Assembly (NCBI GenBank): GCA_000328365.1
Contig: KB307920.1
Span: forward strand, 178,978 to 242,977
Direction: 5' to 3'
Source of the DNA: Capitella teleta
Taxonomy: Eukaryota > Annelida > Polychaeta > Capitellidae
DNA: 64,000 bases
Positions 11,235 to 22,230 of the stretch are shown piece by piece (the stretch's first letter is position 1; every line of letters starts with the position of its first letter). The position numbers were made by a program, and so were the translations under genes. Under the pieces are notes generated by a model, which was not told the DNA's origin, searched no databases, and was given only the letters and a program-made list of their open reading frames with translations.

Positions 11235-12385
11235 ATATATCATTTATAAGAAAAAAACAAAAACAAAAAACAAACAAACAAACAAGCACATCTTCCGCTC
11301 GAGGAAAGTACGTCAGACTTCTGACAGACACACCTCAAGCAGAAGACGCCTCGCCTTGGCGATGCTCAGGATGGAGGACGAATGGCCCCTGACGACATCC
11401 CTCAGCTCAGCGACGGCTGAAGCAAGCGCAGCCTCGCCATCGCTCACTGAGCGCTTCCACTGGTCTTGCACAAAGCTGGACAGTGGAGCACCCAGCATGC
11501 ATAGCGAGGATGCGTCGCAGCTGAGATACGCCGCCAGGAGCTTCAAATTACATGCGGCAATGGACGAACTTGTGAGGGAAAGTTTAGCACATATCGACAC
11601 TAGGGTATTTGCATTAAAAGAACATTTGTACCAAAAGTTGGCAAAGCGAGACAAAAGTTGTACAGGTAAGTCAGAACAACGAACAAGACTAGGGATAAAT
11701 TTAGATCTGGTTCGGAGATGAAGGCCGAACAGTTTGCGGATGCATTTTCGCCATGAAATATGTAATTGTATAATATGAGTTTGATCAAGATTCCATAACG
11801 GAGAGCCATAAAAACTAGTACAATTTGTTTTAAACAAAGAACATAAAACATCTGATGAGCAATGACTAAAGGTACTGGCTAACATATTTGTTGAGACATG
11901 TAAATCGCTGATAGCTTTTTTGATGTTAGCTTGATCAGCTCCCGATCCAATAACAGTTCCGAGGTGGATTGCTTTCTGTGTGTATTCAATATCATCGCCA
12001 TTTAATTTCACAATAGGTTTCAACATTTTCTTTGTATGTTTACTATTAAATAATACCACCTGGCTTTTTGAACTATTAAAAAGAACATCAAAATCACTTG
12101 CACATTCTTCACAACAGACTTTTAGCATTTGCATAGTGGCTTCATATGTAGGTGCCATTGAAGTAACGTCGTCAGCACATGTCATTACACCAGCGAACTT
12201 ATGACCTAAAAAACATCCAACATTTAATTTAGACAAACGAGAAATCAATTCATCTATATGTATACAACAAAAGCACAGGTGATAGTACACCGCCCTGTTT
12301 AATCCCATTTTTACAATCAAATGGTTTCGAAACCTCTCCTTGCCATTTGACAAGCAAGGGTTGTCCTCGAAGAACTTTCCGAGGA
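11235..12385 (-). mobile_element. Non-LTR retrotransposon (LINE) RT fragment
   Basis: On the minus strand the first part reads LRGQPLLVKWQGEVSKPFD then NGIKQGGVLSPVL (RT motif). After one frame change a 346-codon open frame (12353-11313) carries CADDVTSMAPTYEATMQML (a degraded Y/FADD catalytic motif with Cys in first place), FNSSKSQVVLFN, then WRKCIRKLFGLHLRTRSKF and a long post-RT region. The element is 5'-truncated before the RT fingers. The 3' side ends in a TTTG-rich tail (plus-strand CAAA repeats at about 11260-11285). The WRK.IRKLFGL motif is common in I/Jockey-related LINEs; I do not assign a clade. It belongs to a different family from 9560-10912. Confidence 0.8.
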
Positions 12386-12863
12386 AACAGTGTCACTTTT
12401 GACGCAATTTAAGATAATTTGTCTTTCTTATTTTTTTTTTAATCCAATTTGTCTGTTGGCCACAATTATCTTATAAGATGAATAATCCGAAACACAAGAC
12501 AATAGACAAGCACACGGCAGCATCCCAAGATATTCAGCTGAACACGGATTTATTGCAAAATATCAATAAACGATAAAGGTATTCTGTGGAATTGAGCTTT
12601 TTCGAATGGACCAATCAGCGAAAGGTACTCAACAGTTCTCACTTGCCCCACTTACAGCAGGATGAGAGTGGCACCAACCTGGTCACGAATTCTATTGAAA
12701 ACACATCGATTTTGACAATTTAGCACTCACCAGTTGCAGCTATCACCAAGCAACACAAAATGACGAAGAAGAAGAAGAAGAAAAAAACATTATATAGAGA
12801 ACTGATGCAAATTAGTATATATTAATTCTGATTACGCAATCCGATTACATAATACCTCCTCAC
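12386..12863. other. Non-coding stretch with a GAA microsatellite
   Basis: Holds a short GAA repeat at about 12763-12781 and no clear exon. If the exon at 12864-13069 is real, this stretch is part of the following intron. On the minus strand there is a hydrophobic run (VILCCLVIAAT) followed by a GTGAGT donor near 12731, but it has no in-frame ATG. Confidence 0.35.
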
Positions 12864-13069
12864 CATGATCGCTTCTCTGGCGTTGCCATTAATCCTTGTT
12901 GGCCCTGCGACAAAGCTCTCTGTTTCATCCACCATTTGAAGGAGGGAAAGTTGCTGCTAAGAAGGAGGCTGTCGGAGGGAGGAGGAAGACCCGCTTCCTC
13001 ACAAGAGGACAGCGAAATGATCGCCATGACGACCAAGAGAAACAGACGCAAGCTGGTCGTGAGTGACAT
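12864..13069 (-). CDS. Candidate first coding exon of a secreted peptide precursor
   Basis: The exon starts on an ATG immediately after a pyrimidine-rich acceptor (TTATTCTCTTGCAG) and ends at ATG|GTGAGG, a plausible donor, in phase 2. It encodes 68 complete codons. Residues 1-23 (MSLTTSLRLFLLVVMAIISL plus SSC) form a strong signal peptide. A Leu/Ser/Pro-rich part with FPSFKWWMKQR follows, and a Lys-Arg site at residues 66-67 sits one residue before the exon end. A 5' untranslated exon, a signal peptide in the first coding exon and a dibasic site near the exon end are common in neuropeptide or hormone precursors; the active peptide would start in the next exon. I could not find that exon. If unspliced, the frame stops after 69 residues (SW then stop). 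Family not recognised. LINEs occupy both flanks, but the exon resembles none of their proteins. Confidence 0.5.
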
Positions 13070-15695
13070 CTGCAAGAGAATAATGTATCTATGAGCTGAT
13101 CAGTTGCTTACACTCGTTTGCTATCAGATCCACCGTTACAGCGCTGACTGAAACTTGGTTACACGACACAAACGCAACATTGTTGTATCTTCCTGATTAC
13201 CACTCACTTCATGCTACTTGCCCCTGTCAACAAGATGGAGGTGTTTTTCTCTGTGTACGGTGTCAAGTCGACTTGAAAACTCGTCCTGACTTGGATGTTT
13301 TCACGCAAGATATTGAAAGTATATTTGCCGAAGTCCAACTTCCCTCTCAGGGTGCAATCATCATAGGCGCTGTTTATAGACCCCGAACTCGAATTTCAAT
13401 GCATTCTTGGATCATCTCAGTAAGATTTTAACACATGTTGACAGAGGGAGAAGAAAATGTTATCTCTTAATTGGGTAATCTCAATGTAAACTTGTTCCCA
13501 TCCCAACCAAGTCCTATCACTGATTAATTTCTCGATGTTCTGTACTCATGGTCTTTCACTCCTCTCATCGATCGTGCATTTGAGTCAGTAGCAGTTCACA
13601 CTCTGTAATCGACAACATTTTCACCAACAATCAATAATACAAAACACGAATCAGCTATCAATATGGCTGACATTTCAGACCACTACCTCATAGTTGGCTC
13701 CAGTGATCTTATACTCAATGGCACTACACGCTGCAAAATCAGAACCCGAAATTTCAGTGAGGCCAAAAAGATATAGTTTCAATCAGCCTTGCAATAAGAA
13801 GCTTGGGAGGAAGTGGTCCACGAATCCTCTGTTCAGAGCGCGTGTCGCATTTTCATGATCCTCATCAAAGACCATTCTGACACTTCATTTCTTATGCAAG
13901 AAAAGCGACCCACAAAAACCAGAAATAACCCTTTGATGACATCAGAACTGAAAGGCTCAATTAAACAGAAAAACAAACCGTACGTCTTTATTCAAAAAAC
14001 GCCCTTCACTCTACAATGAAATCTCGTACAAACGATGTGAAAATATAGTACGTTCTGAAACTGCTGCAGCAAAAAAATCGTACTACTATAATCTAATTTA
14101 GCGAAAAAAAAATTTGTGAAAAATCTCTGGATGACGCTTAAAGAAGTAATTGGCTCAAATTCGTCCTCTCCGTCCGTGAAGGAATTCCTCATCGATGGAA
14201 ATTTGACCGATGACAAGAAGCTAATTTCTGATGCTTTCAACGAGTATTTTATGAATGTTGGGCCAACTCTTGCAAGCAAAATTCCCACAACCCACCTTGA
14301 CCCTTTGTCTTTTCTACAGGGTGATTTTCAAAAGCCGATTTCCCTGAAGCCAGTCTCTGAATTGGAGGTGTCGAACTGCATGGCCAAACTAAAAGGCTCC
14401 TCCGCTCCAGGTCATGATGGTTTGAAACCTGTTATTACTAAAAGTGCTTCCAATTTCATAACACGTCCACTTGCCCACATACTCAACAGAATATTCGAAT
14501 CCCATTACATTCCAGATGAATTCAAATTCCAAATTGTGACCTCGATCGGTACATAAAGGTGGAGATTCTACTAATTTCCAGAATTACAGGCTTATTTCAG
14601 TTTTCCCGGTTTTCAAACGAATCATGCATGCTCACTTAGTCCTTTGCAACCAGCAGTTTGGCTTCAGATCAGGATACAGTACCGATATGGTGCTCATCAC
14701 TACAATTGACGAGATCACTACTTCTCTCGACACAGGCGAAAACGTCATTGGCCTATTCTTGGACCTAGGAAAGGCGTTCGATACTGTCGACTATTAAATC
14801 CTTCTACAAAAATTGTCTGTCTATAGAGTTCATGGCAAGGCCCTTCTTATATGCAGAAAGTACTTGAGTGGCCGCTCTCAATCAGTCTCCTACAACGGGA
14901 TGACATCGAATGTTCTACTGGTCACTTGTGGAGTCCTCCAGGGGAGTATGCTTGGACCCCTTCTCTTTTTGGCTTACATCAACGATATGAAGAAAAAAAA
15001 CAACACTCACTTCCTGCCGCTTTCTCTTATACGCAGATAACACGAATATATTTCTATATTTCTCTCAGGCAAAGACCTTAATACGATGACAAACACATTT
15101 AATAACGAACTTATACACCTAAACCAGTGGTTTACAGCAAATCGCCTTTCATTGAACATTTCTAAAACACACGCCATGATGTGTTCCATGAACAGACAAA
15201 TCTCTTCTCACACACTGGATTTGCGTATCCACAACACGCCAATTGACACCACGATTCAAAGCAAATTTCTTGGAATCCACATTGATAGTAAACTAACCTG
15301 ATCAACACATATATCGTACATCTGCAACAAAGTTTCCAAATCTATGGGCATCCTCACCAAAGTCCCCAAGTACCCCAACAAAGCAACTCTCCACATGCTG
15401 TACAACTCCTTTGCATTGCCGTATCTGCACTACGGCAACATCATGTGGAGAAAAGCTGCATCTGTACATGTCCCAAAGTCTGTTTGTTTTTCAAAAACGT
15501 GCTGTCAGGATTGTTTGTGGAGCACATTTCTTAGCACACACCAATCCTTTCTTTCTTGACAAATGCATCCTCAAACTTCACGATCTGAACACTTACCTAT
15601 GTGCCCAATTTGTTTTCAAAATCCATTACAATATTTTCCCATCGGCATTTTCTCTTCCATTTCACATTACCCCAACGATCCACCCACACCACATT

Positions 15696-15745
15696 NNNNN
15701 NNNNNNNNNNNNNNNNNNNNNNNNNNNNNNNNNNNNNNNNNNNNN
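15696..15745. other. Assembly gap (50 N)
   Basis: Run of N; true length unknown. The 36 bp left of the gap (15660-15695) recur exactly at 16035-16070. Confidence 0.98.
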
Positions 15746-16034
15746 AACCCGGAACTGTTATAATTCAGGTCAATAATTAAAAGGTAGGGTAAGGAATCTT
15801 GCTATTAATTATATTAATTATTTAATTATTTAATTGTCGGGGTCTTCCCTTCAGTCTATTAATTGTCCGTCGTATCTTCGGCGGCAACGGCGGTCGACCA
15901 GGTGACGATGCATGGATTGACTGTGGTGTTTCGTGGCGCTCCAGCATAGCAGCATCCAATCCCGGATCTGTGTCCTCCTCGCAACTGCTCGACATGGCGT
16001 CTCCACAAAGGACGACGTGGGTGCCTTTTGTCCT
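15746..16034. other. Foreign segment interrupting the LINE next to the gap
   Basis: This stretch does not continue the LINE protein. It begins with AT-rich DNA and then turns GC-richer. On the minus strand an open frame (within 15822-16187) contains MSSSCEEDTDPGLDAAMLER and ends PKIRRTINRLKGRPRQLNN. I do not recognise it. It lies between two exact 36-bp copies of LINE sequence, so it is either an insertion or the result of a scaffolding or haplotype join. Confidence 0.45.
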
Positions 16035-16399
16035 TTTCACATTACCCCAACGATCCACCCACACCACATTCGAGCCATTACCAACACCACAGCAAGAATT
16101 CCAAACTGTCGCACCTCTCAACGTCAGAAAACAAACGCCATTCACTGAACTTTTCAACTCTGACACTAGTCGTGAAGATGACATCATTAATGCACACTCA
16201 TGAACTCACTTTAAAAAATCTGTCTTTGAACATATTATACAAAGCTACAGATAATTCGGTTAAACGAAACTTTTTTCCTTGTTCTTTTTCTTTCTCCTTT
16301 CCTCTGCTTCTTTTTTTTTCTCTGCTACCTTTGCTCCTGCTCTCCCTTGCCAATTCAGTCTTTACTCTCAGGACTTAGATAAAATGCAGCCAAGGTAAT

Positions 16400-16900
16400 G
16401 GCCGCTTATTTCATGCACGATATATTCATATAATTATATGTCGAATCGTACATTATGTCATCCGGATGGCAGATGCGTGATTGCCATAAAGGTGACCTCT
16501 TCGGACTCAGAGTTTCACTGGCCCGTATTGGTGGCCATCTTCAACTTTTGAACTGCAACACATATTCATATAGAAAAAAACCGTGTGTGTTGTTTTAATG
16601 TAATTATCTGAATTGTGTGCGAGAACTAGCTTTCTCAAGATAAAAATGGGAGGAACATTATTTTGCAAATTGTTAAGAAACATTTCATATTTTATTTACT
16701 AGGATGTAAAATGCCAAATAGCTATTTAATTGTTATTCACTTGTTTCAATGATTTCCTATCACTTTCAGTTATATGCTTATTACGTTGTAGGGACCCATA
16801 TAATTTTCAGAAAAATGCAACACATTAAAAAAAGAAAGATAATTTAGCGAAATATGAGAGTGTTTATGATGATGCTCAACATCTCCAGTTAGCGTTTTGA
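16400..16900. other. Non-coding AT-rich stretch
   Basis: No exon or repeat recognised between the LINE end and the open frame at 16901. Confidence 0.4.
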
Positions 16901-17293
16901 TTGGATAGCAGCATCAATTTGGTAGCTCATTGGCCGAGGACTCTTATTGAAAATTGTAGGTGTTCTAATGAGAAATGTACCAGCCACCATATGAAGATAT
17001 CAAGTAAGATAATTACATGGTATACGAAAGAAATAAAACGGATCCCAGAATGCTCATTCCGAATCGGGAAGAAAATTTCGGTCCCGGGGCATGAAGGCTA
17101 TGCTAACACAGTGATGTTTGCAGTGATAAAAAAAGTTGAGCTTGCCAACAATTTGTACACGATATTATGCAATTGTCATGCCAATCTAGAAACATATTGC
17201 CCTTTTGGACGCACCACCACCACATTCACAACGTACGTTCCATCAATCAACTATGACTTTACCACTGTTACGTGTATCAACCCAAAATGTTAA
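16901..17293 (+). CDS. Unrecognised cysteine-rich open frame (130 codons)
   Basis: One of the longer frames here that no transposon or simple repeat explains. It holds ENCRCSNEKCTSHH, then IPECSF, LCNCHANLETYCPFG and a terminal FTTVTCINPKC: nine to ten cysteines in 130 residues, with two CxC pairs. The frame has no signal peptide; a TTGATTGGATAG acceptor-like sequence just before 16909 could make it a terminal exon. A WPRTLIENCRC start followed by IKRIPEC loosely recalls secreted cystine-knot cytokines such as the IL-17 group, but the spacing does not fit well and I do not claim it. It may be chance or a decayed exon. Confidence 0.3.
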   Translation: MDSSINLVAHWPRTLIENCRCSNEKCTSHHMKISSKIITWYTKEIKRIPECSFRIGKKISVPGHEGYANTVMFAVIKKVELANNLYTILCNCHANLETYCPFGRTTTTFTTYVPSINYDFTTVTCINPKC

Positions 17294-17299
17294 GTGGGA

Positions 17300-18740
17300 A
17301 TGTTGAATGTTATGGTAATGACTGTCAGATTTTGCCATAAACTTTAAACTCGAACACTTTGCGTGAATGTAGAGGGTATTTTGGTTGTTAACATCGGAAT
17401 CGGAATTTGTTAAGTCCACTTATTTAACTCATTTTTGCACAGTTCCTGAGTGAGTGAGTCATTACAATTATAAACACTATGCAGCGATTGATCGTTTCCT
17501 ATGTTCCATATTTGTTTCTGTTATTATTAATATATATTTTTTTCTTTTCTTGTTGATGTGCAACATAATTTCCATGTACGATTCTTTTATAATTCCGATT
17601 TTGACCGCTTCGTCTCGCAAAGTCGTGGCCATCAAGCTTGGAGTAGTTAAAATGGAATGGCTGTCTGCAGGTTCAATTCCCTTTATGAGCTACCAAAAAT
17701 TGTCGGAGATTAACTTTTGCACCCAAATAACCACACTTGTATTATCATATCTTATCACATCTTATCTATCTTATAAAATCAAAAATGCCTCTTTATAATA
17801 ATAAATTATGTGGTTGTGAATGTTGATTTCTCTAACCAACGAAACTCATAATAATTGTTACTAGCAGCTTGAAGGAGCCAAAGCCAAAATAATTCTCACC
17901 TGAGAGAAATGAGCCAAAGTTGATAAAGTGAAAGCGATCCAAGGGCGACGTCTGAAGACATCTGGACATCCACCCTGTCTTATATCGGACGACGAGCAAC
18001 GGAAGTCTGACGTCACAGCGTAGTTGCCCTCGAGTGCCACTTGACGCCCCCCTAATCAATGAGTTTGTGAAACAAGAGACTGTTATTAAGTTTCAGAGGG
18101 CCACCTGTGATTGCTTCTCGAGGCAAGGTAAACCCCCGAGTAAGATACTAACATATGCTGCTCTGCTATTCTGAGTAGCAGTGTTGGCTCTGTTGGCAGC
18201 TATTCTAGAATTGCAACAAATTTATGAACCCGAAAGACCTTAACTCAAATCAGTGGTGTTTCGTAAACATCGAAGGCAACGTAATAATTGTTTGTATGTA
18301 AAAGATGAGATGAGATAAGATAAACATTTAATGCCCGAAGGGATGTGTTTGGCCACAAGAATTAATTGAAATGATTGATGAAGGAATGAAAGTTCTCTTG
18401 AATCAAGCTGTCCGAATTCTTGGAATCTTCTTCCAGATGGTAAAAGACCATTTCGGTTTAGATGAAGATCCACACATGATGTCACATTCTGACTCTGAGA
18501 GCAATCAGTTCTTGCTTTGTGTAAGCTTTTCATTGCATCTTTGCATTACAATGACACTGGTGATGAGTGTGATGAGTATGATGACTTGTAGTCTTGTGGC
18601 CACTGAGCAGCGCCAGAACATGATCCAGGGACGAATTTAGTATTTAAATGTTTTTTGATAGAAGAGGAATGCAAATTTTATAGTTTCCACTTCCAAAAAT
18701 TCAATCTGACGTAAAAAATTCACAATTTTATAAAAAAATA
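17300..18740. other. Non-coding stretch, no gene seen
   Basis: Open frames at 17454-17798 and 18240-18640 lack any domain or splice context. A GATAAGATA/TATCTTATC-rich low-complexity motif occurs near 17745-17775 and again, inverted, near 18303-18325. Confidence 0.4.
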
Positions 18741-18756
18741 AGTATTGTCTGTTCCA

Positions 18757-18847
18757 GATTGGGATCGAGCAGACCAAAAGAGCGGCAAGGAAAAGGATAG
18801 GTGGATCGGCCCTTACACCATCCTGTCAGTGACCGAAAGGAACCAAC
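18757..18847 (+). mobile_element. Fossil of a Ty3/gypsy-like retroelement: integrase C-terminal scrap
   Basis: About 30 codons contain KDRWIGPYTILSVTERN, resembling the short C-terminal domain of Ty3/gypsy integrases (RWxGPYxI). No other part of the element (gag, protease, RT, LTRs) is visible nearby, so it is an old, broken remnant. Confidence 0.4.
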
Positions 18848-18974
18848 GACAAGTTGAAAAATAAAGATCGAGAATTGAAACAAGCAGTCAATCCAGCTAA
18901 TATAAAGTTGTACCAATCGTAATACACACCATTTCACGCCCTGTACAATTGTTATTGGCTATAATCCAATTCAG

Positions 18975-19130
18975 CGGACTATCCAACCTCGTATGTATAG
19001 TTCCACTGGGAATACTAATCTAATGGTAGGACTATATGCCCTGGGAATATTAGTCTGTCGGACTACTATTCCTAGAACACGAAGTCCTAGGACTATGCAA
19101 ACCAGGACTTAAGAGTCCGCCGGACCATCT
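18975..19130. repeat. Degenerate tandem repeat, period about 31 bp, each unit starting GGACTA
   Basis: GGACTA/GGACCA starts lie at 18976, 19029, 19060, 19090 and 19122, so the last four are 30-32 bp apart. GGGAATACTAAT and GGGAATATTAGT recur at the same place within units. Short palindromes (AGTCCTAGGACT at 19083, GGACTTAAGAGTCC at 19104) give the region many possible stem-loops. Confidence 0.5.
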
Positions 19131-19134
19131 TTTC

Positions 19135-20770
19135 GAGGGAGTATAGAGACCGTCACACCGGTCTCGCAATGCATTTGTCATTGGGAGCTATAGTTCGATG
19201 TCATGAATGATTCTTCCCTTGTCGACCTTATACCCTTTAATCATTGCGTATGATATTAGATACCGTAGAAGTAATCTCAACACAGCCATTCAGTTCTCAT
19301 GGCAATAATAACATACAAAACAGTCAATATTGCATGACTAATGCTCTCCCCAGGTATATGCACCAACGATTGTTCAGGTGATCAGGTAATCATTACTAAT
19401 CAGCACTGTTTAAGTCAATGGCTGCAGGGTAAGGTACAGTAATCGTTATCGATCCAATACGGAACACTAATTACAGGTGTAGTCAACAAAATTACACGGT
19501 TGTCCTGATTGGATATTTCTGGTCATGCTATAGAACGGACGAGGCACCGTTGTTATCATAATGACCAAATGGCCTGGATATCATGGTGCGTCAGTGTTGT
19601 CACGTATTTCCTTAGAATTCTCTTGTCTTTGTATTGACGTATGCTGTGTGACAGGGTTCTTGTATAGCGAGACTTTATTGGGGAAAAGCTATGGTTTCAA
19701 GTTCACGACGCAAGTATATCTGTCACTTTAAGCTCGAACTCTTTAATCTTTGACATTATAAGTCAGTTTTGCTGCTGTTGTTTTTAATCACATTCAGGGA
19801 TTATTAAACACTTGTGCAATTTGGGAAGTTCATCAATTATTCGAAAAAAAAAAACCCCAGCTCTGTCGGCATCTTTATAACGAAAAGCATTCCTGTCTTC
19901 TTCAAAGAGCACATATTTTAAGTTAGTTGAGCATCCCTTATTCATCAATCACAGTGACCACCTAGAAATTTGATTTTGATTGTCTAATTTGATTTAGATA
20001 GTGGCCCCAGATCAGTGGACCATCACTTGCTCACGCAAATTTTCCACATTTCTTGTACACGGACACTTGTATAGTGGGATTCAAGACATGAATTTATGTC
20101 AAGAAAGACTCAAACTAATGCATAGAAAAATAAAAATATTCTTAAAGACGTGCAGTGTGCTTATTGTTATGCATGGAATAAATTATTGAAATTTCAACAA
20201 GGTCTCAAAAATCGAATATCACTGTGTTTTGACCACTACAAAAGTGGGGTGCGGTTAGGGAAATATACGTAGCTTAAAAAGGAGAATGATGAGGTACCAT
20301 TATTTTTACATCGTTAATAATTTACAGATATATTCAGGCAAAATTTTGAATGCCTTCGTGAATTCCTAAGTTTACCAGAAGACAATGTTTTATCAAATAA
20401 CACTATGATTTTCAGAATGTCCGTGAAATATGTAAGTTTGAACAAAGTATTTAGTATTTTTTTAAAGATATTGCTGTGATGCATACTAACTTTTGTTGTA
20501 TAATAAACAATACACGTATATTCCAGCTATTATAAGTTATTTTCGTCTTTCAAGCTACTTTTTCAGTTATTCATTATTTCTCGAAACAGCGCCATTCCAT
20601 GGAACATAATAGACATGTGAGTGACCTTGTACACGAAACACATAATATTTGCCAGACAAGTGATGGTCCATTGATTCAGGGTCACTGTATAAATCAAATT
20701 AGATCGTTGGAATTATAATCATGGGCGCAAATTTCAAGTCAGTTGAGCAGTGGATACCGTTTATGATGTA
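19135..20770. other. Non-coding stretch, no gene seen
   Basis: No exon-like frame or recognised repeat. The 62-codon frame at 20001-20189 has no domain or splice support. Confidence 0.4.
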
Positions 20771-20772
20771 CA

Positions 20773-20799
20773 AAAAAAAAAAAAAAAAAAAAAAAAAAA
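20773..20799. repeat. Poly-A run
   Basis: 27 A in a row, directly left of a LINE RT scrap that reads on the minus strand. Confidence 0.9.
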
Positions 20800-20810
20800 C
20801 AAAAACTAAA

Positions 20811-20925
20811 GGGAATAGGGTAGAGTCTTGTGGGACACCACATATGATCCCAGAAGTTTGTGATAGCTTGTAGTGCACAACTGTGTACTGCTTCCTGTGG
20901 AACAGAGAACAAGCAATCGATGAAC
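20811..20925 (-). mobile_element. LINE fragment around the RT GVPQGS motif
   Basis: One minus-strand frame reads FHRKQYTVVHYKLSQTSG then IICGVPQDSTLFPF, matching RKQYV.....S....I.CGVPQGSILGPLLF of CR1/Jockey-type RTs, with Gly-Ser changed to Asp-Ser. Neighbouring sequence to about 21110 may belong to the same copy, but its frames do not align with RT. Confidence 0.45.
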
Positions 20926-21923
20926 AGAGGCCAGGGAGTTATGGGATTGTTGGTCAGCGTGTGTCTCGCCGCGTTTATTGCATTAGGAAACTTATTTCTC
21001 AGCTTCCTGAAGGCGATGCTGGTATTCGGAAGGGGCATTTTCAAGCCAATCGAGGGCAATAAAATGATGCCAATCCGGGTAATAAAACCCTCACTGTGCA
21101 AGTATTTCCAAATGTGGTAGACTAATAGTTGTTAAGAGATGCGCACTTGCGCATTGAAACGTTTAACGAAGCTTGGAACACACAGAAGGGTTTCTTGTTA
21201 TTGACGAAAAAACTAACAAACTGCATCGTTGTGACTTATTGTTATTCTATATCCTAAATTCCCGGATTCACAGGCCAATGTTTATAAATCATTTATTTCG
21301 CAACATGTGTGTTACAGTTTGTAAAGAACAGAAAAAGAACAAACAAAACATAAATAATACATGCAAGTCAAAAGATTTAAGAGTAATCAACTCTTAAGCA
21401 CTGTTTACATAATGCTTCACATAATCCAGGTGCGTGTGTACAAGAAACACACACACCACAATCCTTTGATCGATCCTTAACCAAAATCGTCAAATGAAGC
21501 ACAATGGAATTCTGAAGTCCAGCGTTCGTTAAACCGCGTCAACTTCGGTGAAATCAAACCGCGATTCTATGAGCAATGTCAGTGAGTGGACGAGATTCCT
21601 TCATCAGAATCCATTGCTCAGTATCAAAATGGCTGATTCAGAAGCTCAGTTGATCACAGCCGATTTTGGTCAAACCACAGAACATTGGGTGAAACCGATT
21701 ATGGACAGTGAAAGCGAGCAAACGAGACGTTTTTTTTTTTAATGCCACATTTGTAAAACATTAGATGATGATACTAAAAATTCCTCTTGCAGTCGTACTT
21801 CTCATGCCTCGGAATCCTAACGCAAAATTTTCATAGATCTTTTCTAAATTTCATATGCATATTTCAGACATGTTTTGTGAAAAAAAGGTATTTTATTTTG
21901 GTAATCTATTATTTTAAGAATAC

Positions 21924-21952
<29 letters not shown>
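21924..21952. repeat. Poly-A run
   Basis: 29 A in a row in non-coding DNA, about 280 bp downstream of the DEG/ENaC stop codon. No retrocopy is recognised beside it. Confidence 0.9.
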
Positions 21953-21954
<2 letters not shown>

Positions 21955-22230
21955 TTTCCATTTAATAATTGCTTTACTTTATTAAATCTGTGTTCGTCTT
22001 ATATATGATATTCTCTGAGTTTTGCTGCTGAAGTAGTTCGTTTTTTATTGTTCTTACGCATCTTCTAGCTGCTGTAAACGGAGTACGACGTCAGTGTACG
22101 CACTCCGTATACAGCTGCTATAATTATAAACGGAATGCTTTCCATAAACAAATGAAATCAACTCAGAGAGAAATATAATTTTTTATGATTATTGCATCAG
22201 CTGCCCACCATCATCATGTTTGATGGGGGA

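Larger units (their letters stand above)
13110..16380 (+). mobile_element. Jockey/CR1-group LINE, long but degraded copy, with an insertion near its 3' end
   Basis: Starts inside the apurinic endonuclease domain: ALTETWLHDTNATLLYLPDY, then IIIGAVYRP and a degraded MADISDHYLIV. Next come the linker and RT: NYRLISVFPVFKR, NQQFGFRSGYST, GLFLDLGKAFDTVDY, CGVLQGSMLGPLLFLAYIND, a displaced YADNTNIFL-like site, WFTANRLSLNISKTHAM, FLGIHIDSKLT, then HYGNIMWRKAA and FQKRAVRIVCGAHF. The phases change several times and there are in-frame stops, so the copy is dead. The C-terminal coding sequence runs to 15695 and resumes at 16071, split by a gap and about 290 bp of foreign sequence. A pyrimidine-rich 3' region ends near 16375. 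Confidence 0.85.

Noticed and set aside
11356-11721. 121-codon plus-strand frame
   Set aside because: Antisense to the LINE reverse-transcriptase frame.
17640-17700. B-box-like GGTTCAATTCC suggesting a tRNA gene
   Set aside because: No matching A box at the right distance and no cloverleaf could be drawn.
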